From: Myxococcales bacterium SG8_38
Lineage (GTDB): Bacteria; Myxococcota_A; Polyangia; Polyangiales; Houyiibacteriaceae
Assembly (NCBI GenBank): GCA_001303415.1
Contig: LJTN01000020.1
Coordinates: forward strand, 1 to 48,313
Length of the DNA stretch: 48,313 bases
Reading direction: 5' to 3'
Made by a program: the position numbers and the translations under genes. Shown here one piece after another: positions 35,391 to 42,184 of this stretch; position 1 is the stretch's first letter, and each line of letters begins with the position of its first letter. The notes under the pieces were generated by a model. It was not told where the DNA came from and ran no database searches. It saw only the letters and a list, made by a program, of their open reading frames with translations.

Positions 35391-36383
35391 ATGAAGTACA
35401 CCCACTTAGGGCGGACCGGCGTCACCGTGTCTCGAGTCTGCCTCGGTTGCATGAGCTATGGAACGCCCGAGTGGCGGCCGTGGATCCTCGATGCGGAAGC
35501 TTCGGCCCCCTTCTTCAAGCGCGCGATTGAAGCGGGGATCAACTTCTTCGATACGGCCGACATGTACTCGCTGGGAGTGAGCGAAGAAGTGACCGGTCGT
35601 TGGCTCCGCGAGTACGGCGTGCTCGATGAATTGGTGATTGCGACGAAGGTGTTTTTCCCGATGAACGACCGTCCCAACATGGGCGGTCTCTCGCGCAAGC
35701 ACATTCAACAAGCGTGCGAAGACAGCTTGCGGCGTCTCGGTGTCGAAACCATCGACCTCTATCAAATCCATCGTCTCGACCCGCATACGCCCATGGAAGA
35801 GATGTTGTGCGCGCTCGATCACTTGGTTACCCAGGGAAAGGTTCGATACATCGGTGCTAGCTCCATGTACGCCTGGCAATTTCAGCGTCTTTTGTCGATG
35901 TCGGAGCAGCATGGTTGGGCCCGCTTCGTCACGATGCAGAATCACTACAACCTGGTGTACCGCGAGGAAGAACGCGAGATGATCCCACTTTGCCAGGATC
36001 AGGGTGTCAGCGTCGTACCCTGGTCGCCGCTCGCTCGCGGGATGCTCGCAGGCACCCGAAAGATACTGGGCGATAGCTCGACGAGCCGTTCGTCCAGCGA
36101 CGAGCTCGATCAGAAGCTCTACGATCAGCCTTCAGACTGGGAAGTCGTGGAGGCCGTCAAGCAGGTTGCCGCCGCGCGCGGAGAGCCGCCTGCGAGGATT
36201 GCGCTCGCTTGGCTTCTATCGAAGCCTGCCGTGACTGCACCCATCGTCGGCGCGACCAAGCTCGGGCACTTGGATGACGCCATTGCGGCGATCGACATCG
36301 AGCTCACCGACGAAGAGATCGCGACGCTGGAAGCGCCCTATCGAGCCCATCCGGTCAAAGGGATGCAAGCGCCACGCACATGA
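35391..36383 (+). CDS. Aldo/keto reductase
   Basis: A 330-residue NADPH-dependent carbonyl reductase with a TIM-barrel fold. The catalytic tetrad is visible: Asp54 and Tyr59 in FFDTADMYS, Lys86 in VIATKV and His127 in YQIHRLD. VPWSPLARGMLAGT and the C-terminal VGATKLGHLDDAIAAIDIEL form the cofactor clamp. The N-terminal LGRTGVTVSRVCLGCMSYG is typical of the YajO/Gcy-like AKR group. No clear substrate. It is in tandem with the SDR gene and converges on another SDR. Confidence 0.88.
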   Translation: MKYTHLGRTGVTVSRVCLGCMSYGTPEWRPWILDAEASAPFFKRAIEAGINFFDTADMYSLGVSEEVTGRWLREYGVLDELVIATKVFFPMNDRPNMGGLSRKHIQQACEDSLRRLGVETIDLYQIHRLDPHTPMEEMLCALDHLVTQGKVRYIGASSMYAWQFQRLLSMSEQHGWARFVTMQNHYNLVYREEEREMIPLCQDQGVSVVPWSPLARGMLAGTRKILGDSSTSRSSSDELDQKLYDQPSDWEVVEAVKQVAAARGEPPARIALAWLLSKPAVTAPIVGATKLGHLDDAIAAIDIELTDEEIATLEAPYRAHPVKGMQAPRT

Positions 36384-36395
36384 TGGGATGACCGA

Positions 36396-37232
36396 TCATC
36401 GGCGCTCCTCGAGCTCCGATCGTAGGCTTCGAATCATCAGGCGCTCGTATAGACCGGGCGCGAGCCGGGAAAGCAGGGCGCTCGTCTTGCCGACTGGAGT
36501 CAGCACGATGCGTCTTTTCCCCGTCCGGGCAGCCTTCAAGACCTCGGCGGCCAGGTCGTTCGGGTCGCCCAACCGTCCGATCTTCGAGCGCGGTCGCGCA
36601 ATCCGCTGACCGTCGCCGCCCAGTGTCGATGCTTCCAAGCCGGATTCGACGAAGGAGGGGCACACCATCAGCACGCCGACGCCATGCTCGGCGAGCTCGG
36701 CGCCGAGGCTCTCGAAGAGCCCGTGCATGGCGTGCTTGGAAGCAGCGTAGCCGCTGCGCCCGTAAAGCGGCGCCAAGCCCGCGATGCTCGATATTGCGAT
36801 GATCAATCCCCGAGTTGCCACGAGGTCGGGCAGACACGCTTGCGTGCAGTATAGGGCGCCAAAGAGATTGACCTCCATGACGCGGCGAAAGACCTCCGGT
36901 CGCGTCTCGGCGAACGCGCTTCGATGAACGATGCCCGCGTTGTTGATGAGCACGTCGATCCTGCCGAACGTCTCGCGAACCTTCGCCATGGCTTCGTGTA
37001 CTTGTTGGACATCCGTGATGTCGCAGGGATGCGCAATCGCGTCGATGCCCGCCTCTCTCAGCGATGCGCTTGCTTCCTGCAACGGGCTCGAGGGAAGGTC
37101 GAGAAGCGCAATCTGGGCGCCCGCACCGCCGAATCGTCGTGCGAGCGCTTGCCCGATGCTCCCCGCACCGCCCGTGATCACGACGGCGCGCTGCTGAAAA
37201 TCACGACGCAAGGAGACCTCGCGCCCGGGCAT
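36396..37232 (-). CDS. Short-chain dehydrogenase/reductase
   Basis: A 278-residue SDR with the full set of motifs: TGGAGSIG cofactor loop, NNAG, catalytic serine in AISSIAG, and YAASK. The C-terminal helix-rich tail (SALLSRLAPGLYERLMIRSL) is typical of SDRs that sit with acyl-CoA or sterol metabolism genes. The start overlaps the epimerase gene by 32 bases if the ATG at 37232 is used; a TTG at 37211 would shorten the overlap. It is the third gene of a coupled TPP-enzyme, epimerase and SDR unit. Confidence 0.85.
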   Translation of the reverse strand: MPGREVSLRRDFQQRAVVITGGAGSIGQALARRFGGAGAQIALLDLPSSPLQEASASLREAGIDAIAHPCDITDVQQVHEAMAKVRETFGRIDVLINNAGIVHRSAFAETRPEVFRRVMEVNLFGALYCTQACLPDLVATRGLIIAISSIAGLAPLYGRSGYAASKHAMHGLFESLGAELAEHGVGVLMVCPSFVESGLEASTLGGDGQRIARPRSKIGRLGDPNDLAAEVLKAARTGKRRIVLTPVGKTSALLSRLAPGLYERLMIRSLRSELEERR

Positions 37233-38172
37233 AAAGCTCGAATGCCTCGCGGCTCGTGAGCTGTGGGACGTACCCGTATTCCTCCTTGAGCCGACGATTG
37301 GAGAGCACCGGCCGGTATCGCAGGAACGCCACTCTCTCCGGTCCGTTCTCGGTCACGCCGAGGCTCTTGAGCAGCCACAATGCCGCTTTCACGAGGGAGG
37401 CGGGGAGCGGCACGTAGGGCTTGCCGAGCAGGCGTGCTATCTCGCGCGGGGTGAGCGCGCCATCGCCCGCCTGGTTGTAGATCCCGACCTTGTTCGAAAA
37501 GACGGCATCGACGAGGCAGGCCACGAGGTCCTGGTCCCAAATGAACACGAACGGGGATTCGGCGCCCACGATTCCGAGGATGACCGGCTTTTCGAATAGA
37601 TCCGTCACGGGGCTGTGCACGTCGGGGCCCACGACCGTACCCGGTCGGAAGATCACCTGTTCAAGCTCGGGACGCTCCTCTCGCCATCGCGCCAGCATCT
37701 CCTCGATCAAACGCTTGTTTTTCGAGTACTCGAACTCCTCGTTGCCGCGAAGCGGGTCGTTCTCGTCGAGCCATTCCGGATTGTCGGGATGATAGCCATA
37801 GGCCGCGCCGCTCGAGGTGACGATCAGTCTCTTGGCGTCGACGGCTTCGCAGGCCTCGAGCACGTTCTGGGTTCCGAGCACGTCCACGCGATAGGCGAGG
37901 TCCTTGGGTGCCCCTTCGGGCATCCGGACGATCGACGCGAGGTGCACCACGGTGTCGATGCAGTGCTTGCGAAACAGCTCTTTCAATGCCGGGTCGCAGA
38001 TGTCGCCCCGCTCGTAGATCACACCTGCGATCCGGTTTGCGGGATCGACCTCGGTCCAGTCGAGGGCGACGAGCACCGAGAGCTCGTCCAGGCGTTTTGC
38101 GAGCGCCGCAACGCAGAGGCGACCGACATATCCGGCCGCCCCGGTCACCAGGACCGCGGGGCCCGTGCCCAT
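37201..38172 (-). CDS. NAD-dependent epimerase/dehydratase (extended SDR)
   Basis: A 323-residue extended SDR. The protein begins with the nucleotide loop VLVTGAAGYVG, has VVHLASIVRMP (residues near 75) and a catalytic segment TSSGAAYGYHPDNP. In the last, the usual YxxxK pair appears later as EFEYSKNKRLIE. The C-terminal part (QAGDGALTPREIARLLG) is the substrate domain. Members act on nucleotide sugars or on sterol/steroid-like ketones. The start ATG overlaps the TPP-enzyme stop (TGATG), so the two are translated together. Confidence 0.85.
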   Translation of the reverse strand: MGTGPAVLVTGAAGYVGRLCVAALAKRLDELSVLVALDWTEVDPANRIAGVIYERGDICDPALKELFRKHCIDTVVHLASIVRMPEGAPKDLAYRVDVLGTQNVLEACEAVDAKRLIVTSSGAAYGYHPDNPEWLDENDPLRGNEEFEYSKNKRLIEEMLARWREERPELEQVIFRPGTVVGPDVHSPVTDLFEKPVILGIVGAESPFVFIWDQDLVACLVDAVFSNKVGIYNQAGDGALTPREIARLLGKPYVPLPASLVKAALWLLKSLGVTENGPERVAFLRYRPVLSNRRLKEEYGYVPQLTSREAFELYARARGLLAS

Positions 38173-39923
38173 CAGGCTCCCGGCTCCTGGTGCATGGCCT
38201 TGAACTCCTGAAGGCCGGGGGCGAAGAGGTGCATGTTGCGGTCCACATCGACGTGAATGACGGACGGCTTGCCAGAGTCGACGCAGCGCTGAAGCGCGGC
38301 CTCGAGCTCGGACGGGTCGGAAACGCGCTCGCCGTGGCAGCCCATCGCTTCGGCCACCTTGTCGAATGCGATCTCCTCGAAATCGGCATTGATGGTGCCC
38401 TGCTGCTCGGTTCCGATGACCGGCCGCAGCATCCCGAGCCCTATCGTCTGTGTCAGCTTCACCATGCCCCACTGCCTATCGCAGAGCACGAGGTAGATTA
38501 CCGGAAGTTGGTGACGCAAAGCCGCCTCGAGCTCCTGCATGTGAAAGCCCATGGCGCCATCACCAATGATGCACACCACCTTCGCGTCCGGTTTCGCAAT
38601 TTGGCCCCCGAGGGCCTGTGCAACACCCGCACCCAACATTCCGAACTTGAAAGTCGACAGCAACGCGTCCGGACGATTGATCTCCGAAAAGAAGCTCGCC
38701 CAGACGGTCGCGTTCCCGCCGTCGAACACGTAGACCGCGTCGTCGCCAAAGAAACGCTTGCACGCGTTCGGCACATGGGCGCTGTGCATGGGGCTCGCCG
38801 TGTTTTGCAACGCCATGTCGAGCTGTGCGCGAACCTTCGCCTGGCCCTCGCTCAGGCTCGCCGTTCGTGCGCGATTGGCCTGCAGGCGGTCCTTGCTCAG
38901 TGGGGATTTCTCGAGCTCGCTTGCAAGCGCAGACAAGAATACGTTGGCATCCGCGAGGATGGCGAGATCGGTAGCCTTGTTGAGCCCGAGGATCTCGTCG
39001 TCGATGTCGACCTGGATCATCTTCTGCTCTCCGGGCTTGCCCCAGTACGGGGGCTTTCCCCACCAGTCGGTCTCTCCGAGGCGCGAGCCGATGACCAGCA
39101 CCAGGTCGGCTTCGCTGCGTGCCTTGTTGATCGGCTCCATCGCCCAAATCGGCAAGAGCTGCTCGTGGTTGTCGGGTAGGGCGCCACGGCCCGCCCAACT
39201 GGTGGTGACGGGCGCGCCCAGCGCCTCGGCCACCTTTCGCAGCGCTTCGGAGCCATGGGAGTGCAGCACCCCGCTACCTGCGTGGATGTGCGGCCGCTCC
39301 GCGCTTCGCAGCATTTGCGCTGTCTGCACAACCTCGGCTTGCGAAGGCGCGATGGGCGTCGTCCGCCGATAGGCTCGGGGGGGACGCAGGTCAATTCCGT
39401 CCGCCTCGAATACCCCGTTCATGATCGTTTCCGGAACGTCCAGATGCACCACGCCCGGACGTCCGCTCCAACTGATCCGCGCCGCGCGTCTGAATAGCTC
39501 GGGAAGCCGCTCGAAGGAGGGAACCGCGCCGCTCCACTTGGTCATGGGTCGTGTGACGCCGGCTTGATTGAAATACTGGTAGGTACCCCCACGGTCCGGA
39601 TACGCGATCGGCGTTCGCCGGCTCGAGGTGATCAAGAGGACACGATTCCCCTCTCCATTTTCCACGGCGACGCCAGGCAGGATGTTGGCCACGCCGGGTC
39701 CGTTCGATGCCATGCACACGCCGAGCTTTCCGGTGAGTCGGGCGTAGGCCCCCGCCATGTGCGCCGCGCTCGTTTCGTGCCTCGGGGAAACGAAGCGGAT
39801 GCCGTGCTTTTCGAAGCTTCCGAAAAAGCCCAAGTACGTGCCGTCGACGATTCCGAACACGACCTCGACGCCTTCCGCTGCGAGCATGCGAGCCAGCGCC
39901 TCTCCTCCAACCATCTGGGTCAT
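38172..39923 (-). CDS. Thiamine diphosphate-dependent enzyme (acetolactate synthase-like)
   Basis: A 583-residue enzyme with the three-domain layout of acetolactate synthase and relatives: an N-terminal pyrimidine-binding domain with catalytic Glu50 in SPRHETSAAHMAGAYAR, a central domain, and a C-terminal TPP domain opened by GDGAMGFHMQELEAAL. The magnesium/diphosphate motif, usually VLNNR after about 27 residues, reads VLCDR here, so the first Asn is Cys and the second Asp. The substrate is open: glyoxylate carboligase, sulfoacetaldehyde acetyltransferase and benzaldehyde-type lyases look similar. An AGGAAGG site precedes the ATG at 39923. Confidence 0.85.
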   Translation of the reverse strand: MTQMVGGEALARMLAAEGVEVVFGIVDGTYLGFFGSFEKHGIRFVSPRHETSAAHMAGAYARLTGKLGVCMASNGPGVANILPGVAVENGEGNRVLLITSSRRTPIAYPDRGGTYQYFNQAGVTRPMTKWSGAVPSFERLPELFRRAARISWSGRPGVVHLDVPETIMNGVFEADGIDLRPPRAYRRTTPIAPSQAEVVQTAQMLRSAERPHIHAGSGVLHSHGSEALRKVAEALGAPVTTSWAGRGALPDNHEQLLPIWAMEPINKARSEADLVLVIGSRLGETDWWGKPPYWGKPGEQKMIQVDIDDEILGLNKATDLAILADANVFLSALASELEKSPLSKDRLQANRARTASLSEGQAKVRAQLDMALQNTASPMHSAHVPNACKRFFGDDAVYVFDGGNATVWASFFSEINRPDALLSTFKFGMLGAGVAQALGGQIAKPDAKVVCIIGDGAMGFHMQELEAALRHQLPVIYLVLCDRQWGMVKLTQTIGLGMLRPVIGTEQQGTINADFEEIAFDKVAEAMGCHGERVSDPSELEAALQRCVDSGKPSVIHVDVDRNMHLFAPGLQEFKAMHQEPGA

Positions 39924-40074
39924 GGCGATCCTTCCTGCGTCCGCGTGATCGAGCACAAAGCAGCACGGGACGCGAGCGACGACTCTACACCGGTGCTTTT
40001 CGCGAACGAAAGCGAAACATTTGCGCCGGAAAAACCGCAAGGACGGGCTGGGAAAAACGCGACACGAGGTAGGG

Positions 40075-40221
40075 GTTCGCGTGGGGGCGGCGGGGTGGGG
40101 ATTGCGGGCTCACGCTTCGCGATTACCTCTCGGGCGTTGACGGTCTATGGATATGCGACCGAAGCGCAACCGCAGCGTCGGAACACGGACCCATCCTCCC
40201 CACCCCGCCTCCCACGCGAAC
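40075..40221. repeat. Long GC-rich inverted repeat with a nested second stem
   Basis: Arms at 40075-40101 and 40197-40221 are reverse complements: GTTCGCGTGGG (11 bases) pairs fully, then after a small bulge a 13-base GGCGGGGTGGGGA pairs fully. The 95-base loop contains a further pair, CGCTTCG (40113-40119) with CGAAGCG (40160-40166). The whole would form a long, stable cruciform or RNA hairpin. It lies between the four-helix-bundle gene and the TPP gene, both on the minus strand. Confidence 0.75.
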
Positions 40222-40239
40222 GCCTGCCTCGGGCGGCGC

Positions 40240-40274
40240 GCCAATCGGAGCTGGCAGCATGCATGCCGATTGGC
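40240..40274. repeat. 9-bp inverted repeat
   Basis: GCCAATCGG (40240-40248) and CCGATTGGC (40266-40274) are perfect reverse complements around a 17-base loop that itself contains the palindrome GCATGC. It is one of several structured pieces downstream of the four-helix-bundle gene. Confidence 0.6.
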
Positions 40275-40338
40275 ACTTCGCACGTCCGCTCCACCTCATG
40301 TCGCGTTTTTCCGAGCCCTCCATACGTCGCCGTCAACG

Positions 40339-40392
40339 CTGCAGCTGCCCCTGCCGCTGCCCTTGTCACCGACGCTGCCCCTGCTCCTGCCC
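40339..40392. repeat. CTGNNN hexamer array, downstream copy
   Basis: Nine consecutive six-base units, seven of which begin CTG (CTGCAG, CTGCCC, CTGCCG, CTGCCC, two degenerate units, CTGCCC, CTGCTC, CTGCCC). The same kind of array with the same orientation and register occurs on the other side of the four-helix-bundle gene. In the sense of that gene the units read as NNNCAG, mostly GGCAG. It is a direct repeat, not a CRISPR: units are 6 bases with no spacers. Confidence 0.75.
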
Positions 40393-40419
40393 ACTCGCGA
40401 GTCCGTCGCGACCCGTCCT

Positions 40420-40446
40420 CCGGCGATCGGGTGTCGTCATCGCCGG
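40420..40446 (-). terminator. Stem-loop just after the four-helix-bundle stop codon
   Basis: CCGGCGAT (40420-40427) and ATCGCCGG (40439-40446) form a perfect 8-bp stem with an 11-base loop, starting four bases beyond the stop codon of the minus-strand gene. There is no T-run after it, so it may protect the 3' end or need Rho, instead of being a classical terminator. Confidence 0.5.
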
Positions 40447-40449
40447 CTC

Positions 40450-40776
40450 CTAGCGACCCGAGAGTCGCCAGGACATGGCGCAGACTTCGTCGAGCGCGAT
40501 GTCCACGGTTCGAATGTGTGCGCCCGTCACGTACCCGTATGCCACCGCGGGCCGAAGCCCGGCTCGGACTTCTTTCGCGGACCCGCAGGCGCTCGCAAAC
40601 CGCGCCTTGGCGGTCCCAGCGTCATTGCCGTCGGCTTCGGCAATGTTCAGCACGACGCTGTTCATCGCCCGGTGAATCTGGTCGAAAAGCGCCTTGTCGC
40701 GCTTGCGCACGGCCGGCAGCGCCTGCCGAAGCCCGCCTGCCGCTTCGAGTGCCCGTTGCTGAATGATGAGTCCCAT
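40450..40776 (-). CDS. Four-helix-bundle protein (23S rRNA intervening-sequence protein family)
   Basis: A 108-residue soluble helical protein. The family pattern is clear: RALEAAGGLRQALPAV in helix 1, RAMNSVVLNIAEADG (the NIAE motif) in helix 2, FASACGSAKEVRAGLRPA in helix 3 and IDIALDEV-like segment TVDIALDEVCAMSWRL in helix 4. Relatives are encoded in 23S rRNA intervening sequences, and related folds occur as Avd in diversity-generating retroelements; they bind nucleic acid. Here there is no rRNA or reverse transcriptase. The start ATG at 40776 follows AAAGGAGATC, but that site lies in a strong inverted repeat. The open frame continues upstream through a Ser-Gly repeat coded by the hexamers, which I judge untranslated. 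Confidence 0.82.
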   Translation of the reverse strand: MGLIIQQRALEAAGGLRQALPAVRKRDKALFDQIHRAMNSVVLNIAEADGNDAGTAKARFASACGSAKEVRAGLRPAVAYGYVTGAHIRTVDIALDEVCAMSWRLSGR

Positions 40777-40778
40777 GA

Positions 40779-40857
40779 GTGATCTCCTTTGCGGGGGTGC
40801 GTGGGTTCCCCCGAAAGGGCGCCAGCCCGCCCCACGCACCCGCGCAAAGGAGATCAC
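40779..40857 (-). promoter_or_regulatory. Near-perfect 27-base inverted repeat burying the ribosome-binding site
   Basis: Arms 40779-40805 and 40831-40857 pair at 26 of 27 positions around a 25-base loop. On the minus strand the second arm contains the AAAGGAGATC ribosome-binding site and ends two bases before the ATG, while the first arm carries the matching GATCTCCTTT, which also resembles the 3' end of 16S rRNA. In the mRNA the site would be fully double-stranded, so translation should need unfolding, cleavage (for example by RNase III) or a binding protein. Confidence 0.8.
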
Positions 40858-40885
40858 GAGGACACGTCCCCACAAGAGACTGTCG

Positions 40886-40951
40886 CTGCAACTGCCACTG
40901 GGACTGCCACTGCCGCTGCCGCTGACGCTGAGACTGCCGCTGCCACTGACC
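40886..40951. repeat. CTGNNN hexamer array, upstream copy
   Basis: Eleven uninterrupted six-base units, all beginning CTG: CTGCAA, CTGCCA, CTGGGA, CTGCCA, CTGCCG twice, CTGACG, CTGAGA, CTGCCG, CTGCCA, CTGACC. It is in the same orientation as the array on the far side of the four-helix-bundle gene, so the pair acts as flanking direct repeats. On the gene's own strand it would code Ser-Gly repeats in an open frame, but no start or ribosome-binding site for it is visible. Confidence 0.8.
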
Positions 40952-41057
40952 CGGCTTCGAGGCCCGCGTGTACTGACGTCTACGCAGGAGGACGGGTCGG
41001 GATGGGCAGCACAGCGAGGGGGCGGGAGCCTAGTGGTGTGGTGACTTGAGGAGTCGG

Positions 41058-41076
41058 GCGAGCGGGTCCCGCTCGC
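41058..41076. repeat. 9-bp GC-rich hairpin before the dehydratase operon
   Basis: GCGAGCGGG-T-CCCGCTCGC is a perfect 9-bp inverted repeat around one base, 13 bases before the GTG start of the first dehydratase gene. With such a small loop it is more likely an operator-type palindrome or a transcription end from the other side than an RNA hairpin. Confidence 0.5.
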
Positions 41077-41089
41077 GAGCACTCCTCGC

Positions 41090-42184
41090 GTGTCAACGGT
41101 CGCCGGCCACGCTCCGTCCTTTCCCAGCCGCCGCGAGGTGATCGAGCACGTGCGCGCGCTCGGTCGGGAGGTCGTTGCTGTGATGCCCATTCACTATCCG
41201 CGGGCGATGTTGCGGGCGCATCGGCTCCATCCGATCGAGATTTGGGGTCCTCCTCGAGTCCCGCGAGTCGAGGGCAGCCGGCACTTTCAGGCCTATACGT
41301 GTGACATCGTGGTCAAAGCGACCTCGTTCGTGCGCTCGGGCGGCATCGCTGGCACCAAAGCAATCCTCGTTCCGCACACCTGTGATGCGCTGCAAGGCAT
41401 GGCCTCGGTGCTCGGTGATTTTCTCCATCCCGAGCAACGCGTCCTGACGCTCTATCTGCCAAGGGGCCGTCGCACCTCCGATCGTGACTTCTTGCGGGAG
41501 GAGCTGCAGCGTCTGGGCGCCAAGCTCTCCGAGGTCAGCGGGCATCAGCCCAGTCGGGCGGACTGGATGGAAGCGTTCGAGGCGGAAGACGCGGCCGACG
41601 CCGCCCTGGCCGACCTCTATCGGCGCCGCGAGCGGCTGGCGGTTTCCGACCGGCACTTCTATCAGGTCATCCGCGCGCGCGAGTATCTGACCGCCGAGCA
41701 ATTCTGCGAAGCGGCGACTGCGGTTCCCGAGGGAAACCGGCCGCGAACTGGCGTCGGTCTCATGATCTCGGGAATCGTGGCAGAGCCGCTCGAGCTCTTC
41801 GACCAGATCGAAGCCTTGGGGGCCCACATCGTCGGTGATGACTTGGCTTGCGGGTTTCGTCGGGTCTATTCGACCTCCATGCGCAACGACCCGTTCGAAC
41901 GGAGCGCCAGCAGATTGCTCAAGGGTCCGCCCGACCCGACTTGCGGCACACCGGTTCGCGACCGCATCGAGGCCCTTCAAACCCGAATGCGCGCGCTCGG
42001 CGCGCGAGGGCTGCTCGTCTACGATCCGAAGTTCTGCGAGCCCGAGCTGTTCGACGTCCCGCTCCTGCGCAAGCATCTACACGAAGCTGGCTTTCCCGTG
42101 CTGCACGTCGAGTTCGAGATGGGCGAGACACTCCCTCATCAGACCCTTTCCCGCATCGAAGCCTTCGTGGAGACCCTGTCATGA
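41090..42184 (+). CDS. 2-hydroxyacyl-CoA dehydratase family subunit (HgdB/BcrC-like)
   Basis: Iron-sulfur subunit of 364 residues of the 2-hydroxyacyl-CoA dehydratase / benzoyl-CoA reductase superfamily. After the N-terminal segment SRREVIEHVRALGREVVAVMP, cysteines appear at the places where this family binds a [4Fe-4S] cluster: YTCDIV (Cys71), PHTCDALQG (Cys98) and YDPKFCEPELFDVP near residue 330. The GTG at 41090 is the only sensible start. The stop overlaps the next gene (ATGA). The substrate is not evident: alpha-hydroxyacyl-CoA dehydration and aromatic ring reduction both fit this family. Confidence 0.85.
   Translation: MSTVAGHAPSFPSRREVIEHVRALGREVVAVMPIHYPRAMLRAHRLHPIEIWGPPRVPRVEGSRHFQAYTCDIVVKATSFVRSGGIAGTKAILVPHTCDALQGMASVLGDFLHPEQRVLTLYLPRGRRTSDRDFLREELQRLGAKLSEVSGHQPSRADWMEAFEAEDAADAALADLYRRRERLAVSDRHFYQVIRAREYLTAEQFCEAATAVPEGNRPRTGVGLMISGIVAEPLELFDQIEALGAHIVGDDLACGFRRVYSTSMRNDPFERSASRLLKGPPDPTCGTPVRDRIEALQTRMRALGARGLLVYDPKFCEPELFDVPLLRKHLHEAGFPVLHVEFEMGETLPHQTLSRIEAFVETLS

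Larger units (their letters stand above)
39924..40449. other. Non-coding, repeat-rich region between the TPP enzyme and the four-helix-bundle gene
   Basis: No credible gene is present; the open frames have low-complexity or arginine/proline-rich translations that do not resemble proteins. In order it holds a ribosome-binding site for the TPP gene, a long GC-rich inverted repeat (40075-40221), a smaller inverted repeat (40240-40274), a CTGNNN hexamer array (40339-40392) and a stem-loop after the four-helix-bundle stop (40420-40446). The four-helix-bundle gene and the TPP gene share an orientation, so this is its 3' untranslated region and the TPP gene's leader. Confidence 0.7.
40777..41089. 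other. Non-coding leader of the four-helix-bundle gene
   Basis: This 313-base stretch between divergent genes has no credible gene. It holds the hairpin that covers the ribosome-binding site (40779-40857), the upstream hexamer array (40886-40951) and a GC-rich hairpin at 41058-41076. GGAGGACGGGTC (40987-40998) is the reverse complement of GACCCGTCCTCC at 40410-40421, on the other side of the gene. A promoter for the dehydratase operon must also lie here or nearby, but none is obvious. Confidence 0.65.

Noticed and set aside
40336-40951. CRISPR array or diversity-generating retroelement
   Set aside because: Repeat units are six bases without spacers, and although the four-helix-bundle fold resembles Avd there is no reverse transcriptase, template repeat or variable repeat in the window.
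40777-41190. Ser-Gly-rich N-terminal extension of the four-helix-bundle protein
   Set aside because: The frame is open because hexamers and hairpin are multiples of three, but the ATG at 40776 has a strong ribosome-binding site and family homology begins there.
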